This document shows positions 25,664 through 35,525 of a stretch of 64,000 nt of DNA, piece by piece (position 1 is the stretch's first letter; every line of letters begins with the position of its first letter). The translations under genes and the position numbers were made by a program. Source of the DNA: Mucilaginibacter mallensis. Lineage in GTDB: Bacteria > Bacteroidota > Bacteroidia > Sphingobacteriales > Sphingobacteriaceae. The notes under the pieces are model-generated. The model did not search any database and was not told the DNA's origin. It saw nothing but the letters and a program-made list of their open reading frames with translations. The DNA is taken from contig NZ_LT629740.1 in NCBI RefSeq assembly GCF_900105165.1, positions 2,480,001 through 2,544,000 of the forward strand, written 5' to 3'.

Positions 25664-26689
25664 ATGGAAGTAGGGATTGACAGCTTCGCCTCGGCCATGT
25701 ACGGCAGTAAGGAACTGAGCAGCGTAGACGCGATGGAACAATTGCTGGATAGAATTGAAGCGGCTGACCATGCCGGGTTGGACGTTTTCGGCATAGGCGA
25801 ACACCATAAAAAAGAGTTCCTGGATTCTGCGACAGCTGTTATCCTGGCCGCCGCTGCAGCACGCACCAAACGGATCCGCCTGACCAGCGCCGTTACCGTT
25901 TTAAGCGCCGCCGACCCGGTGAGGGTCTATCAAAGCTTTGCCACACTCGACCTGATCTCCAAAGGCCGGGCCGAATTGGTGGTTGGCCGTGGCTCATCTA
26001 TTGAGGCTTACCCGCTTTTCGGTTTTAACCTGAATGATTATGATGCGCTTTTTAAAGAGAAGCTGGACCTGTTATTGAAAATACGCGACAATGAATTTAT
26101 TACGTGGCAGGGCAGATTCCGTGCGCCTTTAGACAACCTGCCGGTTTATCCCAGGCCCTTACAGGAAAAATTACCCATTTGGTTAGGCGTAGGTGGTACG
26201 CCCGAATCATTTGCCAGGGCTGGAACTTTAGGTTTACCCCTGATGGTTGCTGTCATCGGTGGCGAAACGCATCGTTTCAGGCCGCTGGTCGACCTATATC
26301 GCGAAGCCGGGAAACGAGCCGGGTTCACGCCCGAACAATTGAAAGTCGGCTTACATTCTCCCGGCTATGTGGCAACGACTAATGAACAAGCTATCAGCGA
26401 TTATTATCCGGGCTATGCGGAGCTTTGGACGAAATTAGGTAGAGAAAGAGGATGGCCCCCGGTAACCAGGCCCCAGTTTGACAGCCTGACCGCTCCCAAA
26501 GGTGTGCTGGTTGTTGGCGGACCGGAGCAGGTTGCTGAAAAACTATTGCGCCATAGCGAAGCGCTAGGCGGCGTTGACCGGTTCACTTTCCAAATGGATA
26601 ATGCAGGTCTCTCTCATAAGCAACTCTTAAAATCTATTGAGTTGATCGGTGAACGGGTGATACCGCTGGTCAACGTTCAAACAAACTGA
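25664..26689 (+). CDS. LLM-class flavin-dependent oxidoreductase
   Basis: 341-residue TIM-barrel oxidoreductase of the bacterial luciferase family, using reduced FMN or F420-like flavin. It shows the family start MEVGIDSFA, ADHAGLDVFGIGEHH, TSAVTVLSAADPVRVYQSFATLDLIS and GRAELVVGRGSSIEAYPLFG, and the C-terminal FQMDNAGLSHKQLLKSIEL. Members act as monooxygenases or alkanal oxidoreductases; the substrate is unknown. It is a single gene, without a neighbouring flavin reductase. Confidence 0.9.
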   Translation: MEVGIDSFASAMYGSKELSSVDAMEQLLDRIEAADHAGLDVFGIGEHHKKEFLDSATAVILAAAAARTKRIRLTSAVTVLSAADPVRVYQSFATLDLISKGRAELVVGRGSSIEAYPLFGFNLNDYDALFKEKLDLLLKIRDNEFITWQGRFRAPLDNLPVYPRPLQEKLPIWLGVGGTPESFARAGTLGLPLMVAVIGGETHRFRPLVDLYREAGKRAGFTPEQLKVGLHSPGYVATTNEQAISDYYPGYAELWTKLGRERGWPPVTRPQFDSLTAPKGVLVVGGPEQVAEKLLRHSEALGGVDRFTFQMDNAGLSHKQLLKSIELIGERVIPLVNVQTN

Positions 26690-27327
26690 AGTGGCCCTTA
26701 ACGAATTGCGAATCCATAAATCACTTCCATGATCAGGTAATTTTGGAAGTCCGTTGATTCCGGCCATGCGCTGACAAAAATTGGATCTTTCAACAAAACT
26801 TGCCGTTAATTTTAGCCTAATCTTTGTGCTGTTAAATACACCAACATGGAAAATTCTAAGAAAGATACCTGGGTGGAGAGTCCGCAGGCAGTGACCATAC
26901 AATGCCGTGCCCTACGTTCTTTTCATCTTGTAATTTAACTTTCAAAATGGACTTGAGTGCCAGGTAGCAGGGATGATCACAATACTGCAGAATACATTGG
27001 TTGATTTTTCGGCATGAGTGATCAATGGTCTCCTGTGCTACAGGCAAACAAACGTTTGCGTAAAAATGGATGGCCGACATCTTAATATTTAATTAAAAAT
27101 CAGCACTTTAAAGGGGAGGGGATATTTGCATGTACCCATTGCCGGTGTTTTTTATTTTTAAAAAGCAATTTTCCTCTAATACATCAGAAATACTTAAGCA
27201 TATAGCAGGTAAAGCGCAAATGAATTTAAAACAATCGTTTGTGTAATCATAAAGGTTACAAGTACATCTATTTTGTAATAATTTCAATTTTTTAAATAAA
27301 TACCAAATTTAATATTGCTTTTACAGT
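26690..27327. other. Intergenic stretch with doubtful small frames
   Basis: No confident gene. A 31-codon plus frame from 26845 (MENSKKDTWVESPQAVTIQC) has a plausible start but ends quickly. An overlapping minus-strand frame is listed separately. The rest (27090-27320) is AT-rich without clear signals. Confidence 0.4.
26856..27080 (-). CDS. Doubtful small Cys-containing protein
   Basis: A 74-codon frame starting MSAIHFYANVCLPVAQETID contains several cysteines (DHSCRKINQC, YCDHPC). I do not recognise it. Codon choice looks ordinary, but the frame overlaps the start of another small frame on the plus strand, has no clear ribosome-binding site, and may be chance or a gene remnant. Confidence 0.2.
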   Translation of the reverse strand: MSAIHFYANVCLPVAQETIDHSCRKINQCILQYCDHPCYLALKSILKVKLQDEKNVGHGIVWSLPADSPPRYLS

Positions 27328-27558
27328 ATGCTGCAAAATGGCCAAACGGATAATGAAAAAGCACTTTTGGGGCAAATAGCTGCGGGCAATCAAAAATCAT
27401 TTGCTATTATTTTCGCACATTATTCAAAAATTATATTTCCTTTCGCTTTAAAACTTACCCGGTCAAATGGTTTGGCAGAAGAAATATTGCAGGAAGTTTT
27501 CTTAAAGATCTGGATCAATCGGGAAAACCTGGTAAGTATTGAAAATTTTGGGACATAG
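27328..27558 (+). pseudogene. Truncated ECF sigma factor gene
   Basis: 76 residues covering only the N terminus and region 2 of a SusCD-type ECF sigma factor (KSFAIIFAHYSKIIFPFALK, then LAEEILQEVFLKIWINRENL), ending SIENFGT followed by TAG. Region 4 is missing, and no continuation is visible in any frame of the following 400 bases, which are extremely AT-rich. A complete ECF gene of the same type starts 430 bases downstream, so this looks like a decayed relative or a deletion scar. Confidence 0.7.
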
Positions 27559-27989
27559 AATATTTTATTTGTTTAAGTATTTATAATAAAATAATCATTG
27601 TAAAATAAGTTGATTTGTTTGTAGATAAATGTTGTATAATTATTTGATTAACAGACATTTTTTTAAAAAAAAAAATTAGAATTAAATATTTAAATAATAT
27701 GTTTGTACATAATTATATTAAAACCTAATAATCTTTTTTAATTATGCAAAATATCCTGACTTGTAGGTTGTTATTTAATAATTCATATGTATATACATTA
27801 TAATAAATTATATGATTTCTAATCTATCAAATAAGCAAAATTTTTATGCTGTACCTGCGAAATTGCAGTTGCGCAAATCTTCACATGTAGCTGTACTTTT
27901 ATCCAATATTGCATCTCATATTGTTGATTATGTTTACCATTACCAACTAAGCCTCTTGGTTAAATAGACTCTACAGATGTATAGATTAA
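27559..27989. other. Very AT-rich spacer
   Basis: A spacer between the broken sigma gene and the intact sigma gene, with long A and T runs (for example around 27660-27680) and no coding frame. It probably contains the promoter of the downstream ECF gene, but I cannot pick one with confidence. Confidence 0.5.
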
Positions 27990-28586
27990 ATGGGAATGGA
28001 AGAGTTTAGTGAATCAGAACTTGTCGCGTTATTGCAAAACGACAATGTAAAAGCGTTTGATCTGCTTTACAAAAAATATCACGCTCCAGTCTACAATAAT
28101 ATTCTCAAACTACTGAAAGATGCCGATGAATCAGAAAATATCCTGCAGGATCTATTTGTGACCCTTTGGGAAAAACGTGCTTCTATTGACCCTCAAAAGC
28201 CAGTAGCAAATTGGCTTTTCCAGGTGAGTTATAATAAGTCCATAACACAACTGAAAAAAAAATTAAAGCAATCTTTAGCTTTTAAATGTATTGAAGGCGA
28301 TATGATGTTAGTAGATGAAAAAGATATATATTTTAAAGAAGCTAAGCTAAAAATACTTGAAGAAGCTCTTGTTAAACTATCTCCACAAAAACGAAAAGTA
28401 TTTGATTTATGTAAACTCCAGGGTAAATCTTACGAAGAATGCGCCCATGAGTTAAATATTTCCAAACATACCGTTAAGGAATATTTATCTGCTGCAGTTA
28501 AAGCTGTTAAAGAATATGCTGAACAGCACCCTGTTAATGATTTGGTATTCATTTATATAATAGTGGCTTTAAAAATAATAAGGTAA
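27990..28586 (+). CDS. ECF sigma factor of the polysaccharide-utilization locus
   Basis: 198-residue sigma-70 family protein. Region 2 is YKKYHAPVYNNILKLLKDAD plus ILQDLFVTLWEKR; region 4 is LSPQKRKVFDLCKLQGKSYE followed by the helix-turn-helix HELNISKHTVKEYLSAA. The C terminus ends in a short hydrophobic stretch (LVFIYIIVALKII), common in Bacteroidota ECF proteins. It is followed by the FecR-type anti-sigma gene and a SusC gene with a signalling domain, the classical outer-membrane-to-sigma relay for glycan sensing. Confidence 0.92.
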   Translation: MGMEEFSESELVALLQNDNVKAFDLLYKKYHAPVYNNILKLLKDADESENILQDLFVTLWEKRASIDPQKPVANWLFQVSYNKSITQLKKKLKQSLAFKCIEGDMMLVDEKDIYFKEAKLKILEEALVKLSPQKRKVFDLCKLQGKSYEECAHELNISKHTVKEYLSAAVKAVKEYAEQHPVNDLVFIYIIVALKIIR

Positions 28587-28735
28587 TTTATTATTAAAAA
28601 AACTCCAAACCATCCCCCCTTTTTCTCCTTTACGGAGTATTTAGTACATATAAACCATTATAAATTATTTTTTAGTGTTTTTGAATCACCTGAATAGTGT
28701 ATTCAGATGTTTTTTAATACTAAAAAAATCAACCC

Positions 28736-29911
28736 ATGAACGACGATAAAAAATATCTTTTGGAATTGCTTGATAAGAAAGAGTTGACTTTTTTGGAAAA
28801 AAGCTGGCTTTTAAATTATATTGAGCATACGGATCAGGATGTATTGATGAAGCTACTTGAAGATCAATTTATAAATAACTTAAATGATCCACAGCCAATA
28901 AGTTCAGAAAGAAGTATTAAGATACTGACCGACATCCACCAAAAAATACATTTGCCAAAAAAAACATCAAACGTTTTCCATTTGTGGATAAGGCGTGTGG
29001 CCGTAGCAGCATGTTTTATCGGTGTAATGACCACAGGGATACTTTATCTCATAAAAAGAAACACAGTCAACATTGCTGCCAATCATAGTAAATCAAAAAC
29101 ATTTTCAAATGATATAAATGCAGGGGGGGAGAAAGCGACACTTACATTAGCCAATGGGGCCAAGGTAATATTGGATGATGTGAAAAATGGTACGTTATCA
29201 AAACAGGGCAATACCAAGGTGATCAAAACAAGTGGAAAGCTGGCTTACCGCGCAAACAACAATGGTTTAATAGCTAGTGTTTATAACACCTTATCAACGC
29301 CGAGAGGTGGGCACTATCAGGTTGTTTTGCCGGATGGTAGCAAGGTTTGGCTCAATGCTGCGTCGTCCATCCGTTTCCCTACAGCTTTCACCGGTAAAGA
29401 GCGAAAGGTAGAAATCACTGGTGAAGCTTATTTTGAGGTTGCAAAGAATAAGAACTCACCATTTGTTGTAAAAATTAATAATTCTGAAGTAAGAGTTTTT
29501 GGTACTCATTTTAATGTAATGGCTTACAATGATGAGGCACTTGTTAAAACAACCTTATTAGAAGGTTCTGTACAGTTTAGTAATGGCTCGTCAAGTTGTA
29601 TGCTTAAGCCCGGCGAACAGTCGGAATTAAATAAGAGTGGACAGGTTAAAGTTGTCGCAAATGTAGATGTTGATAATGCTATTGCATGGAAAAATAATTT
29701 ATTTTATTTTGAAGATGCTGACATAGATGATGTTATGCGGCAGTTATCCAGATGGTACGATGTTGATGTGGTCTACAATAAAAAGGTTGACGAACGCTTT
29801 TTTGCAGAAATTCCAACTACATCTAAATTATCCGAAGTATTAAAGGCATTAGAGCTAACCGGAAAAGTAAATTTTGACATCCAGGGCAGGAAAATTATAA
29901 TAAACCCTTAA
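28736..29911 (+). CDS. FecR-family anti-sigma factor
   Basis: 391-residue inner-membrane regulator. The cytoplasmic N terminus (1-80) binds the sigma factor, a membrane helix follows (AVAACFIGVMTTGILYLI), and the periplasmic FecR domain carries LSTPRGGHYQVVLPDGSKVW, ITGEAYFEVAKN and VFGTHFNVMAY. The C terminus (IDDVMRQLSRWYDVDVVYN to the end) is the DUF4974 domain that contacts the SusC signalling domain. It should hold the preceding ECF factor inactive until the transporter binds its glycan. Confidence 0.93.
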   Translation: MNDDKKYLLELLDKKELTFLEKSWLLNYIEHTDQDVLMKLLEDQFINNLNDPQPISSERSIKILTDIHQKIHLPKKTSNVFHLWIRRVAVAACFIGVMTTGILYLIKRNTVNIAANHSKSKTFSNDINAGGEKATLTLANGAKVILDDVKNGTLSKQGNTKVIKTSGKLAYRANNNGLIASVYNTLSTPRGGHYQVVLPDGSKVWLNAASSIRFPTAFTGKERKVEITGEAYFEVAKNKNSPFVVKINNSEVRVFGTHFNVMAYNDEALVKTTLLEGSVQFSNGSSSCMLKPGEQSELNKSGQVKVVANVDVDNAIAWKNNLFYFEDADIDDVMRQLSRWYDVDVVYNKKVDERFFAEIPTTSKLSEVLKALELTGKVNFDIQGRKIIINP

Positions 29912-30030
29912 ATAGTACTAACCAATTAACAATTTGTAAACCTAAAAAACTATTATATGATGAAAGATATATAAAACCCACTTTTGCTGACCACGATCAG
30001 CTCTTTTTCAATATTAGCCTTAAAAATAAA

Positions 30031-30057
30031 ACCGGAAGTGTTGGTATCACCTCCGGT
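30031..30057 (+). promoter_or_regulatory. Hairpin in the leader of the SusC gene
   Basis: ACCGGA (30031-30036) and TCCGGT (30052-30057), with one mismatch and a further GTG/CAC pair, form a hairpin with a 7-base loop about 70 bases before the SusC start. No T tract follows. It may be a leader or mRNA-stability element that sets susC expression apart from fecR. Confidence 0.35.
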
Positions 30058-30125
30058 AATGTTCAGGCTATACAATATTGACATGTTGCACACACTTTAT
30101 TCTTAAACCCAAACAAAACAAATTT

Positions 30126-33100
30126 ATGGAATTAATTTCGAAATGTAACCTCCTGCTTTTCAGTCGAGGTCGCCTTCTCAAAAAACTTCTGATAATGAAG
30201 CTTACTTTAATTATATTTTTAAGTTTAACGTTGAGCAGTTACGCAAACGTGCTCGCTCAAAAAGTTAATTTAAATGAAAACAACGCTTCCCTCAAGACTA
30301 TATTTAGAAAAATCAAAAAGCAAACTAATTACACCTTTGTCTATACTGAAAGCGAACTAAATAAAACCGATAAGATAAGTGTACATATAGAGAACGCTTC
30401 AGTTGAAGATGCACTTAAAGCATGTTTTGAAAAGCTGCCGTTGAGTTATGCCATTTTAAACAATATGGTTATTGTGAAGGATAAACAAGAAACTCCAAAA
30501 GCGTCCAATGATCAACAACAGGCTCCTATCAACATTCATGGAACAGTAACTGATACTGCAGGTTTGGCGTTACCAGGTGTAAACGTATCTATAAAAGGCA
30601 CTCCCAGGGGTGTTGTTACAGACCTTAAAGGTGAGTATACCATAAAGGCCGATGCTAATGCGATCCTGGTGTTTTCTTTTGTGGGCTATAAACCTGTTGA
30701 AATACCTGTTCAAAATCGGCTGGACATTAACGTAATTTTAAAACAAGGGACAGCCTCATTGAGTGAAGTAATTGTTGTAGCTTATGGTACTACTACAAAG
30801 AGAGCTATAAACAGTGCTGTAAGCACATTGGCTATGGGTAATGTTGCTCCTTTGCCTGTGCAATCTATTAATGATGCGGTAGCCGGAAGGATCCCTGGAG
30901 TAATTGTTACCACAACCGATGGTGCTCCGGGTACAAAGAGCCAGATCTCCATACGGGGAAATGGTACACCTTTATTTGTTATTGATGGTGTCATCCGCTT
31001 TCAAAGCGATTTTGAGAACCTTAATCCAAATGATATTGAAAATTATTCTGTTTTAAAAGATGCCGCAGCCACTTCTTTATATGGGCCATTGGGTGGTAAT
31101 GGTGTAATAGTGGTTACTACAAAAAGAGGTAAAGCGGGCGAGTTGAATATCAACTATTCATACAACGCCATACTTTCACAACCAACTGTACTTCCTCAAA
31201 AATTAAGTTCGTATGACCATTTGAATGCCGTAAACCAGCTTTATCGTTCCGAAGGATTACAGCCGCCTACGCCTGACTCTATTTTGAATTATTACAAAAC
31301 TCAGTCAAAACCTTTCCTTTACCCGAATACAAACTGGCAAGAAATTGCACTAAAAACATGGGCTCTTGAGCAGCGCCATGATTTCTCCATCTCGTCAGGT
31401 ACTAAAGAGCTTACTTATTATGCTTCCTTATCCAATTATGATCAGGGGTCAATTTTAAAAACCGATCATAATTATAATGACCGTACTACTTATCGTTTAA
31501 ATACAGTGAGTAGTTTTGATAAAATACATTTAAAGGTAACAACAAGCATAGATGGGTATGTGGAAACTAATGAAGTCCCTAATTCATCCACAGCAAATAG
31601 CTATGATGCTATATTCAGTCATATAGAAAACGCTTCCCCAACGCTTCTCGCTTATAATCAGCTTGGGTTACCTTCTGTTAATTCAGCAGCAGGTAGTCCT
31701 GCGCTTGAGTTATCTCCTTTAGCGGGGTATAGTAAAGGAACAAACCGGGTTTTCAACAGCATTTTGGGCTTTGATTATGCAGCCCCGTTTTTGGAGGGTT
31801 TGCATTTTAAGGTGACGGGGAATTATAATATGGAAAATTCTCAATCAAAAGCATGGGATGTTAGTGCACCAGCTTATGCCGATAACAGTTCAACGCCAAT
31901 TTATGGTAACCCGCCAACCCTTACTGCAGGCGCCGCAGAATCAACGACCCTAATATTACAGGGGTTTGTTACTTACAACAAAACATTTGGCGACAATCAT
32001 ATAGATTTTACAGGTGGTTATGAGCAAACTCAGGATAAAAGCACCAATATTTATGCTACAAGGCAGCAATATCAGATCTTATTAGATCAGTTTGTTGCCG
32101 GGCCAACTGTAAATCAATTGGCTGGCGGCTCAGAAGCAGAAGATGGAAGGGCCGGATATATTGGGCGCCTGGGGTACAATTACAAATCTAAATATTTTTT
32201 AGAGGGAACTTTGCGCTATGATGGCAGTGACCTATTCCCTCCGGGTAAACAATGGGGTACTTTTTACGCCCTTTCAGGTGGTTGGATATTATCCGACGAG
32301 AAATTTATGCAGTCGTTAAAAGCTAAGCATATTTTAGATTTCTTTAAACTGCGTGGCTCATATGGCCTTACCGGTATTGAGAATGGTATTAGCAGATTTG
32401 AATACGTTTCCGGTTATAGCGTTGATGCCAATGCCTGGGTTGTAGCAGGGCAGCCGGTACAGGGTACTTCGGAGCCTGGTACATTGCCAAGTACCAATTT
32501 TTCCTGGTATAGTATCAGAAGCCGGAATATGGGCTTAGACTTTGCCTCATTAAACAATCGTCTGAGCGGTTCAATAGACTATTTCTATTCGCGTACTACA
32601 GGGTTTGTTCAAAGTAACCCAATATATTCCGCCACGCTTGGTATTGGTTTACCACCCACAAACTCGCCGGGAGCCCTTCGCAGGGAAGGTGCTGAGTTTA
32701 ATTTAACATGGAACTCCCGTGTCGACCAATTTACCTATAAAGTAGGCTTAAACTTTACTTATGCAAATCAACTTTGGGAGCTAAACCCTGGCGAAAATTT
32801 TGTCTCTTTAGAAAATCCATATACAAGGATCTCCGGCTCAAGTCTATACACCTTAACACAAGGTTACCATGCTATAGGTTTTTACACCAATAACAGCCAA
32901 TTGCTAAGCGGCCCGATTAGGCCAAGTTCCATTAATTTAATGCCTGGCGATCTTCAATACCAGGACACTAATGGTGACGGGAAAATTGACGCATCTGATT
33001 TTAGAAATATAGGTGCCAGTACTTTTCCTACCATCAACTTTGGTACAACTATAGATCTAGGCTATAAAGGGATATCCTTTAGTGCTGTCATCATGGGTTC

Positions 33101-33509
33101 TGGCAACAGGGACCGGTACATTGGTGATGCAGTACAAGGTAGTGGAACACAAGGTATATTGATCTACGGGTTTCAAGAAAATTATTGGACGCCAGCTAAT
33201 CCAAATGCGCTATACCCAAGGGCCGTTTCCAATTCAGGAGTAAACGGTGGTAATAATGTCGCTACTTCCGATTTTTGGATATTAAAATCCAGGTACGTTC
33301 GGTTGAAATACTTGCAGTTAGGTTATGACCTAAAAAGAAGTTTAGTGAAAAACACGGCTTTCAAAGAGTTGAGAGTTTTTGTTTCGGGCACCAACCTTTT
33401 AACCAGTTCAAATAGTCTAAAATATTTTATTGACCCTGAGTCTGATTCTAATAATTATGGTTACCCTATTCAACGTACCATTGCTTTAGGTGTAAAAGCA
33501 AGTTTTTAA
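30126..33509 (+). CDS. SusC/RagA-family TonB-dependent glycan transporter with STN signalling domain
   Basis: Outer-membrane importer that works with SusD. From MELISKCN the protein is 1127 residues, with signal segment LTLIIFLSLTLSSYANVLAQ, an STN domain (~45-120), a carboxypeptidase-like regulatory domain (~135-220), the plug (VVAYGTTTKRAINSAVSTL; SLYGPLGGNGVIVVTTKRGK) and a C-terminal 22-strand barrel ending in ALGVKASF. The STN domain implies direct signalling to the FecR protein upstream. I prefer 30126 to 30078 because the extra residues have no signal-like character. The substrate is unknown; see the enzymes downstream. Confidence 0.95.
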   Translation: MELISKCNLLLFSRGRLLKKLLIMKLTLIIFLSLTLSSYANVLAQKVNLNENNASLKTIFRKIKKQTNYTFVYTESELNKTDKISVHIENASVEDALKACFEKLPLSYAILNNMVIVKDKQETPKASNDQQQAPINIHGTVTDTAGLALPGVNVSIKGTPRGVVTDLKGEYTIKADANAILVFSFVGYKPVEIPVQNRLDINVILKQGTASLSEVIVVAYGTTTKRAINSAVSTLAMGNVAPLPVQSINDAVAGRIPGVIVTTTDGAPGTKSQISIRGNGTPLFVIDGVIRFQSDFENLNPNDIENYSVLKDAAATSLYGPLGGNGVIVVTTKRGKAGELNINYSYNAILSQPTVLPQKLSSYDHLNAVNQLYRSEGLQPPTPDSILNYYKTQSKPFLYPNTNWQEIALKTWALEQRHDFSISSGTKELTYYASLSNYDQGSILKTDHNYNDRTTYRLNTVSSFDKIHLKVTTSIDGYVETNEVPNSSTANSYDAIFSHIENASPTLLAYNQLGLPSVNSAAGSPALELSPLAGYSKGTNRVFNSILGFDYAAPFLEGLHFKVTGNYNMENSQSKAWDVSAPAYADNSSTPIYGNPPTLTAGAAESTTLILQGFVTYNKTFGDNHIDFTGGYEQTQDKSTNIYATRQQYQILLDQFVAGPTVNQLAGGSEAEDGRAGYIGRLGYNYKSKYFLEGTLRYDGSDLFPPGKQWGTFYALSGGWILSDEKFMQSLKAKHILDFFKLRGSYGLTGIENGISRFEYVSGYSVDANAWVVAGQPVQGTSEPGTLPSTNFSWYSIRSRNMGLDFASLNNRLSGSIDYFYSRTTGFVQSNPIYSATLGIGLPPTNSPGALRREGAEFNLTWNSRVDQFTYKVGLNFTYANQLWELNPGENFVSLENPYTRISGSSLYTLTQGYHAIGFYTNNSQLLSGPIRPSSINLMPGDLQYQDTNGDGKIDASDFRNIGASTFPTINFGTTIDLGYKGISFSAVIMGSGNRDRYIGDAVQGSGTQGILIYGFQENYWTPANPNALYPRAVSNSGVNGGNNVATSDFWILKSRYVRLKYLQLGYDLKRSLVKNTAFKELRVFVSGTNLLTSSNSLKYFIDPESDSNNYGYPIQRTIALGVKASF

Positions 33510-33540
33510 TTATTTTATGAATTACTAAAATTTAAATAAA

Positions 33541-35442
33541 GTGAAAAAGAATATAATATTAACTGCAACGGTACTAATTGCAACTGTGTTAGTAACCGGT
33601 TCATGTAAGAAGGTTTTGGAGACGCAGCCTTATAATATAGTTAGTGAAGATGTGGTTTGGGCCAACACGGCCAATGCCGAAACTTTCATTTACTCTACGT
33701 ATAATTCAATAATGAATGATTATGCCGGAGGAGGTGCGGCGAATGATAATGACGAAGGCCCGGCAACTGATTCCCGTACTAATAATACATTAGGTTTTGA
33801 TGGTATATACGGAGCAAGCTCCCAGGTTTTTACCGAAACTACAAACCAGTTCTCTGATTTTGGATTTAATAACTGGGCTGAAGTTCGCCGTTGTAATCAA
33901 ATCATCACACAGGTAGGGGCGTCTGCCGGTATATCCGCTTCTGATAAAGTACAACTTATTGCTGAAGGGAAATTCCTGCGTGCCATGTCATATTATAATG
34001 TAGTTAAAAGTATAGGTAGGATTGTATGGATAGACAAAGTACTAACACCAACCGACAATTTTTTATTGCCAAGTACCGCTAATCCTACTGAAACATATCA
34101 ATACATTATTAAAGATCTGGAAGATGCGGTAGCGGGTTTGCCAACAACAAAAGTAGCTGGCCGGGCCAATAAATATACTGCCGCTGCAATACTTTCAGAA
34201 GTATGTTTACAAGCAATGGCTTATGAAAATTATCCTGCCGCACCAACAATAGGTGCTACGGACCCTTTGCTTACGGAAGCTATAACAAATGCCCAATTGG
34301 TTATTAGTCAGGGTGGATATGCCTTAGAATCTAATTACGGTTCTATGTTTAATGATATAAACCCTACATCAAATGAAATTATATTTGGTATTTACCAAAC
34401 AGCCCTTAATACTACCTGTGATGGTACGCCAATGCAATTGATGGTTGCCAATGTGAATAATGGTACGCTTCTTCGTGGCGGGGGAACCCCGTTGTTTACC
34501 GCAGCGTTCAACGTTTTTGAAGCATGGGTACAACATGGGCCCCCTCAAAATATGGCAGATGATTACCTGTCTATAGATAAAAATAACCCAGCCATAGCAT
34601 TGCCCTGGAACCAAACATCACAGTACAAGGCTGCTGTTAATGAAAACGCTGTAATACCAACAAGTTTGATCCCTCAAGCCACCGGAGAGACCTCTGTGCA
34701 ACATGGTATGATAAAACCAGGAAGCACCGAAACGGTTTGGACGCTTACTAATCAAAACAGGGATGTACGCTTTAACGCTTCTATCCTGAGCGATTCTTCT
34801 TCAAGGTTTTATGGCGAGATTTTAACAACAGGCATTCAGGGTAACGCGACACGGTGGTTAAAGATCAACGGGTTTGCTTATTATGTGAGTTTAAGTAACA
34901 TGTATTGGAGAAAAGGAGTTTATAATAATGTAAGCCCAAGGATATATGTTGGTGTACCTACTGATTATCATTATGTTATTACTCGTTTGGGTAGGGTTTA
35001 CCTGAATTTAGCCGAAGCTTATTTGCTTAAGGGTGATGTGCCTGACGCGGTAGCGGCGCTGAACCAAACCCGTACTGTTCATGGCCAACTACCGGCCTCA
35101 ACTGCTGCAACATTAACAGACGCATGGACAGATTACAAACGTGAAAGAAGAGTTGACCTGGTTTTAGAAAATGATTACTACTGGAGCTTATTGCGATGGG
35201 GTAGATATGGCGGTGCTGCCAATCATGGAAATGCACCAGGCGGTACCATTCCTGAATTAACAGAGGTTCCGAGGGTTATGGATATCAGTAAAAACCGACT
35301 AGCTTTTTCTGTGGTGCAAGGGCCATTCTTTTCATCTAACAATGTTCGTGTTTTCAATAACCAAAGGCGGTATCTAATGCCTATAGCCCAAACCTATTTA
35401 ATTCAGAACCCAAAATTCGGGCCTCAAAACCCAGGATGGTAA
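33541..35442 (+). CDS. SusD/RagB-family glycan-binding lipoprotein
   Basis: 633 residues starting with GTG. Lipobox VTGSC gives a lipid-anchored cysteine near residue 22. The helical TPR scaffold (AEGKFLRAMSYYNVVKSIG; RVYLNLAEAYLLKGDVPDAV) and the closing YLMPIAQTYLIQNP, GPQNPGW motif are typical. SusD caps the SusC channel and delivers oligosaccharides to it. It starts 31 bases after susC. Confidence 0.95.
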   Translation: MKKNIILTATVLIATVLVTGSCKKVLETQPYNIVSEDVVWANTANAETFIYSTYNSIMNDYAGGGAANDNDEGPATDSRTNNTLGFDGIYGASSQVFTETTNQFSDFGFNNWAEVRRCNQIITQVGASAGISASDKVQLIAEGKFLRAMSYYNVVKSIGRIVWIDKVLTPTDNFLLPSTANPTETYQYIIKDLEDAVAGLPTTKVAGRANKYTAAAILSEVCLQAMAYENYPAAPTIGATDPLLTEAITNAQLVISQGGYALESNYGSMFNDINPTSNEIIFGIYQTALNTTCDGTPMQLMVANVNNGTLLRGGGTPLFTAAFNVFEAWVQHGPPQNMADDYLSIDKNNPAIALPWNQTSQYKAAVNENAVIPTSLIPQATGETSVQHGMIKPGSTETVWTLTNQNRDVRFNASILSDSSSRFYGEILTTGIQGNATRWLKINGFAYYVSLSNMYWRKGVYNNVSPRIYVGVPTDYHYVITRLGRVYLNLAEAYLLKGDVPDAVAALNQTRTVHGQLPASTAATLTDAWTDYKRERRVDLVLENDYYWSLLRWGRYGGAANHGNAPGGTIPELTEVPRVMDISKNRLAFSVVQGPFFSSNNVRVFNNQRRYLMPIAQTYLIQNPKFGPQNPGW

Positions 35443-35525
35443 TATTTATATAAATAATTTTCGATGGATCCAGTAATAGAATTAGTAATTATTGGATTCA
35501 TCATCATCATCTTAAAAAAAATGTA

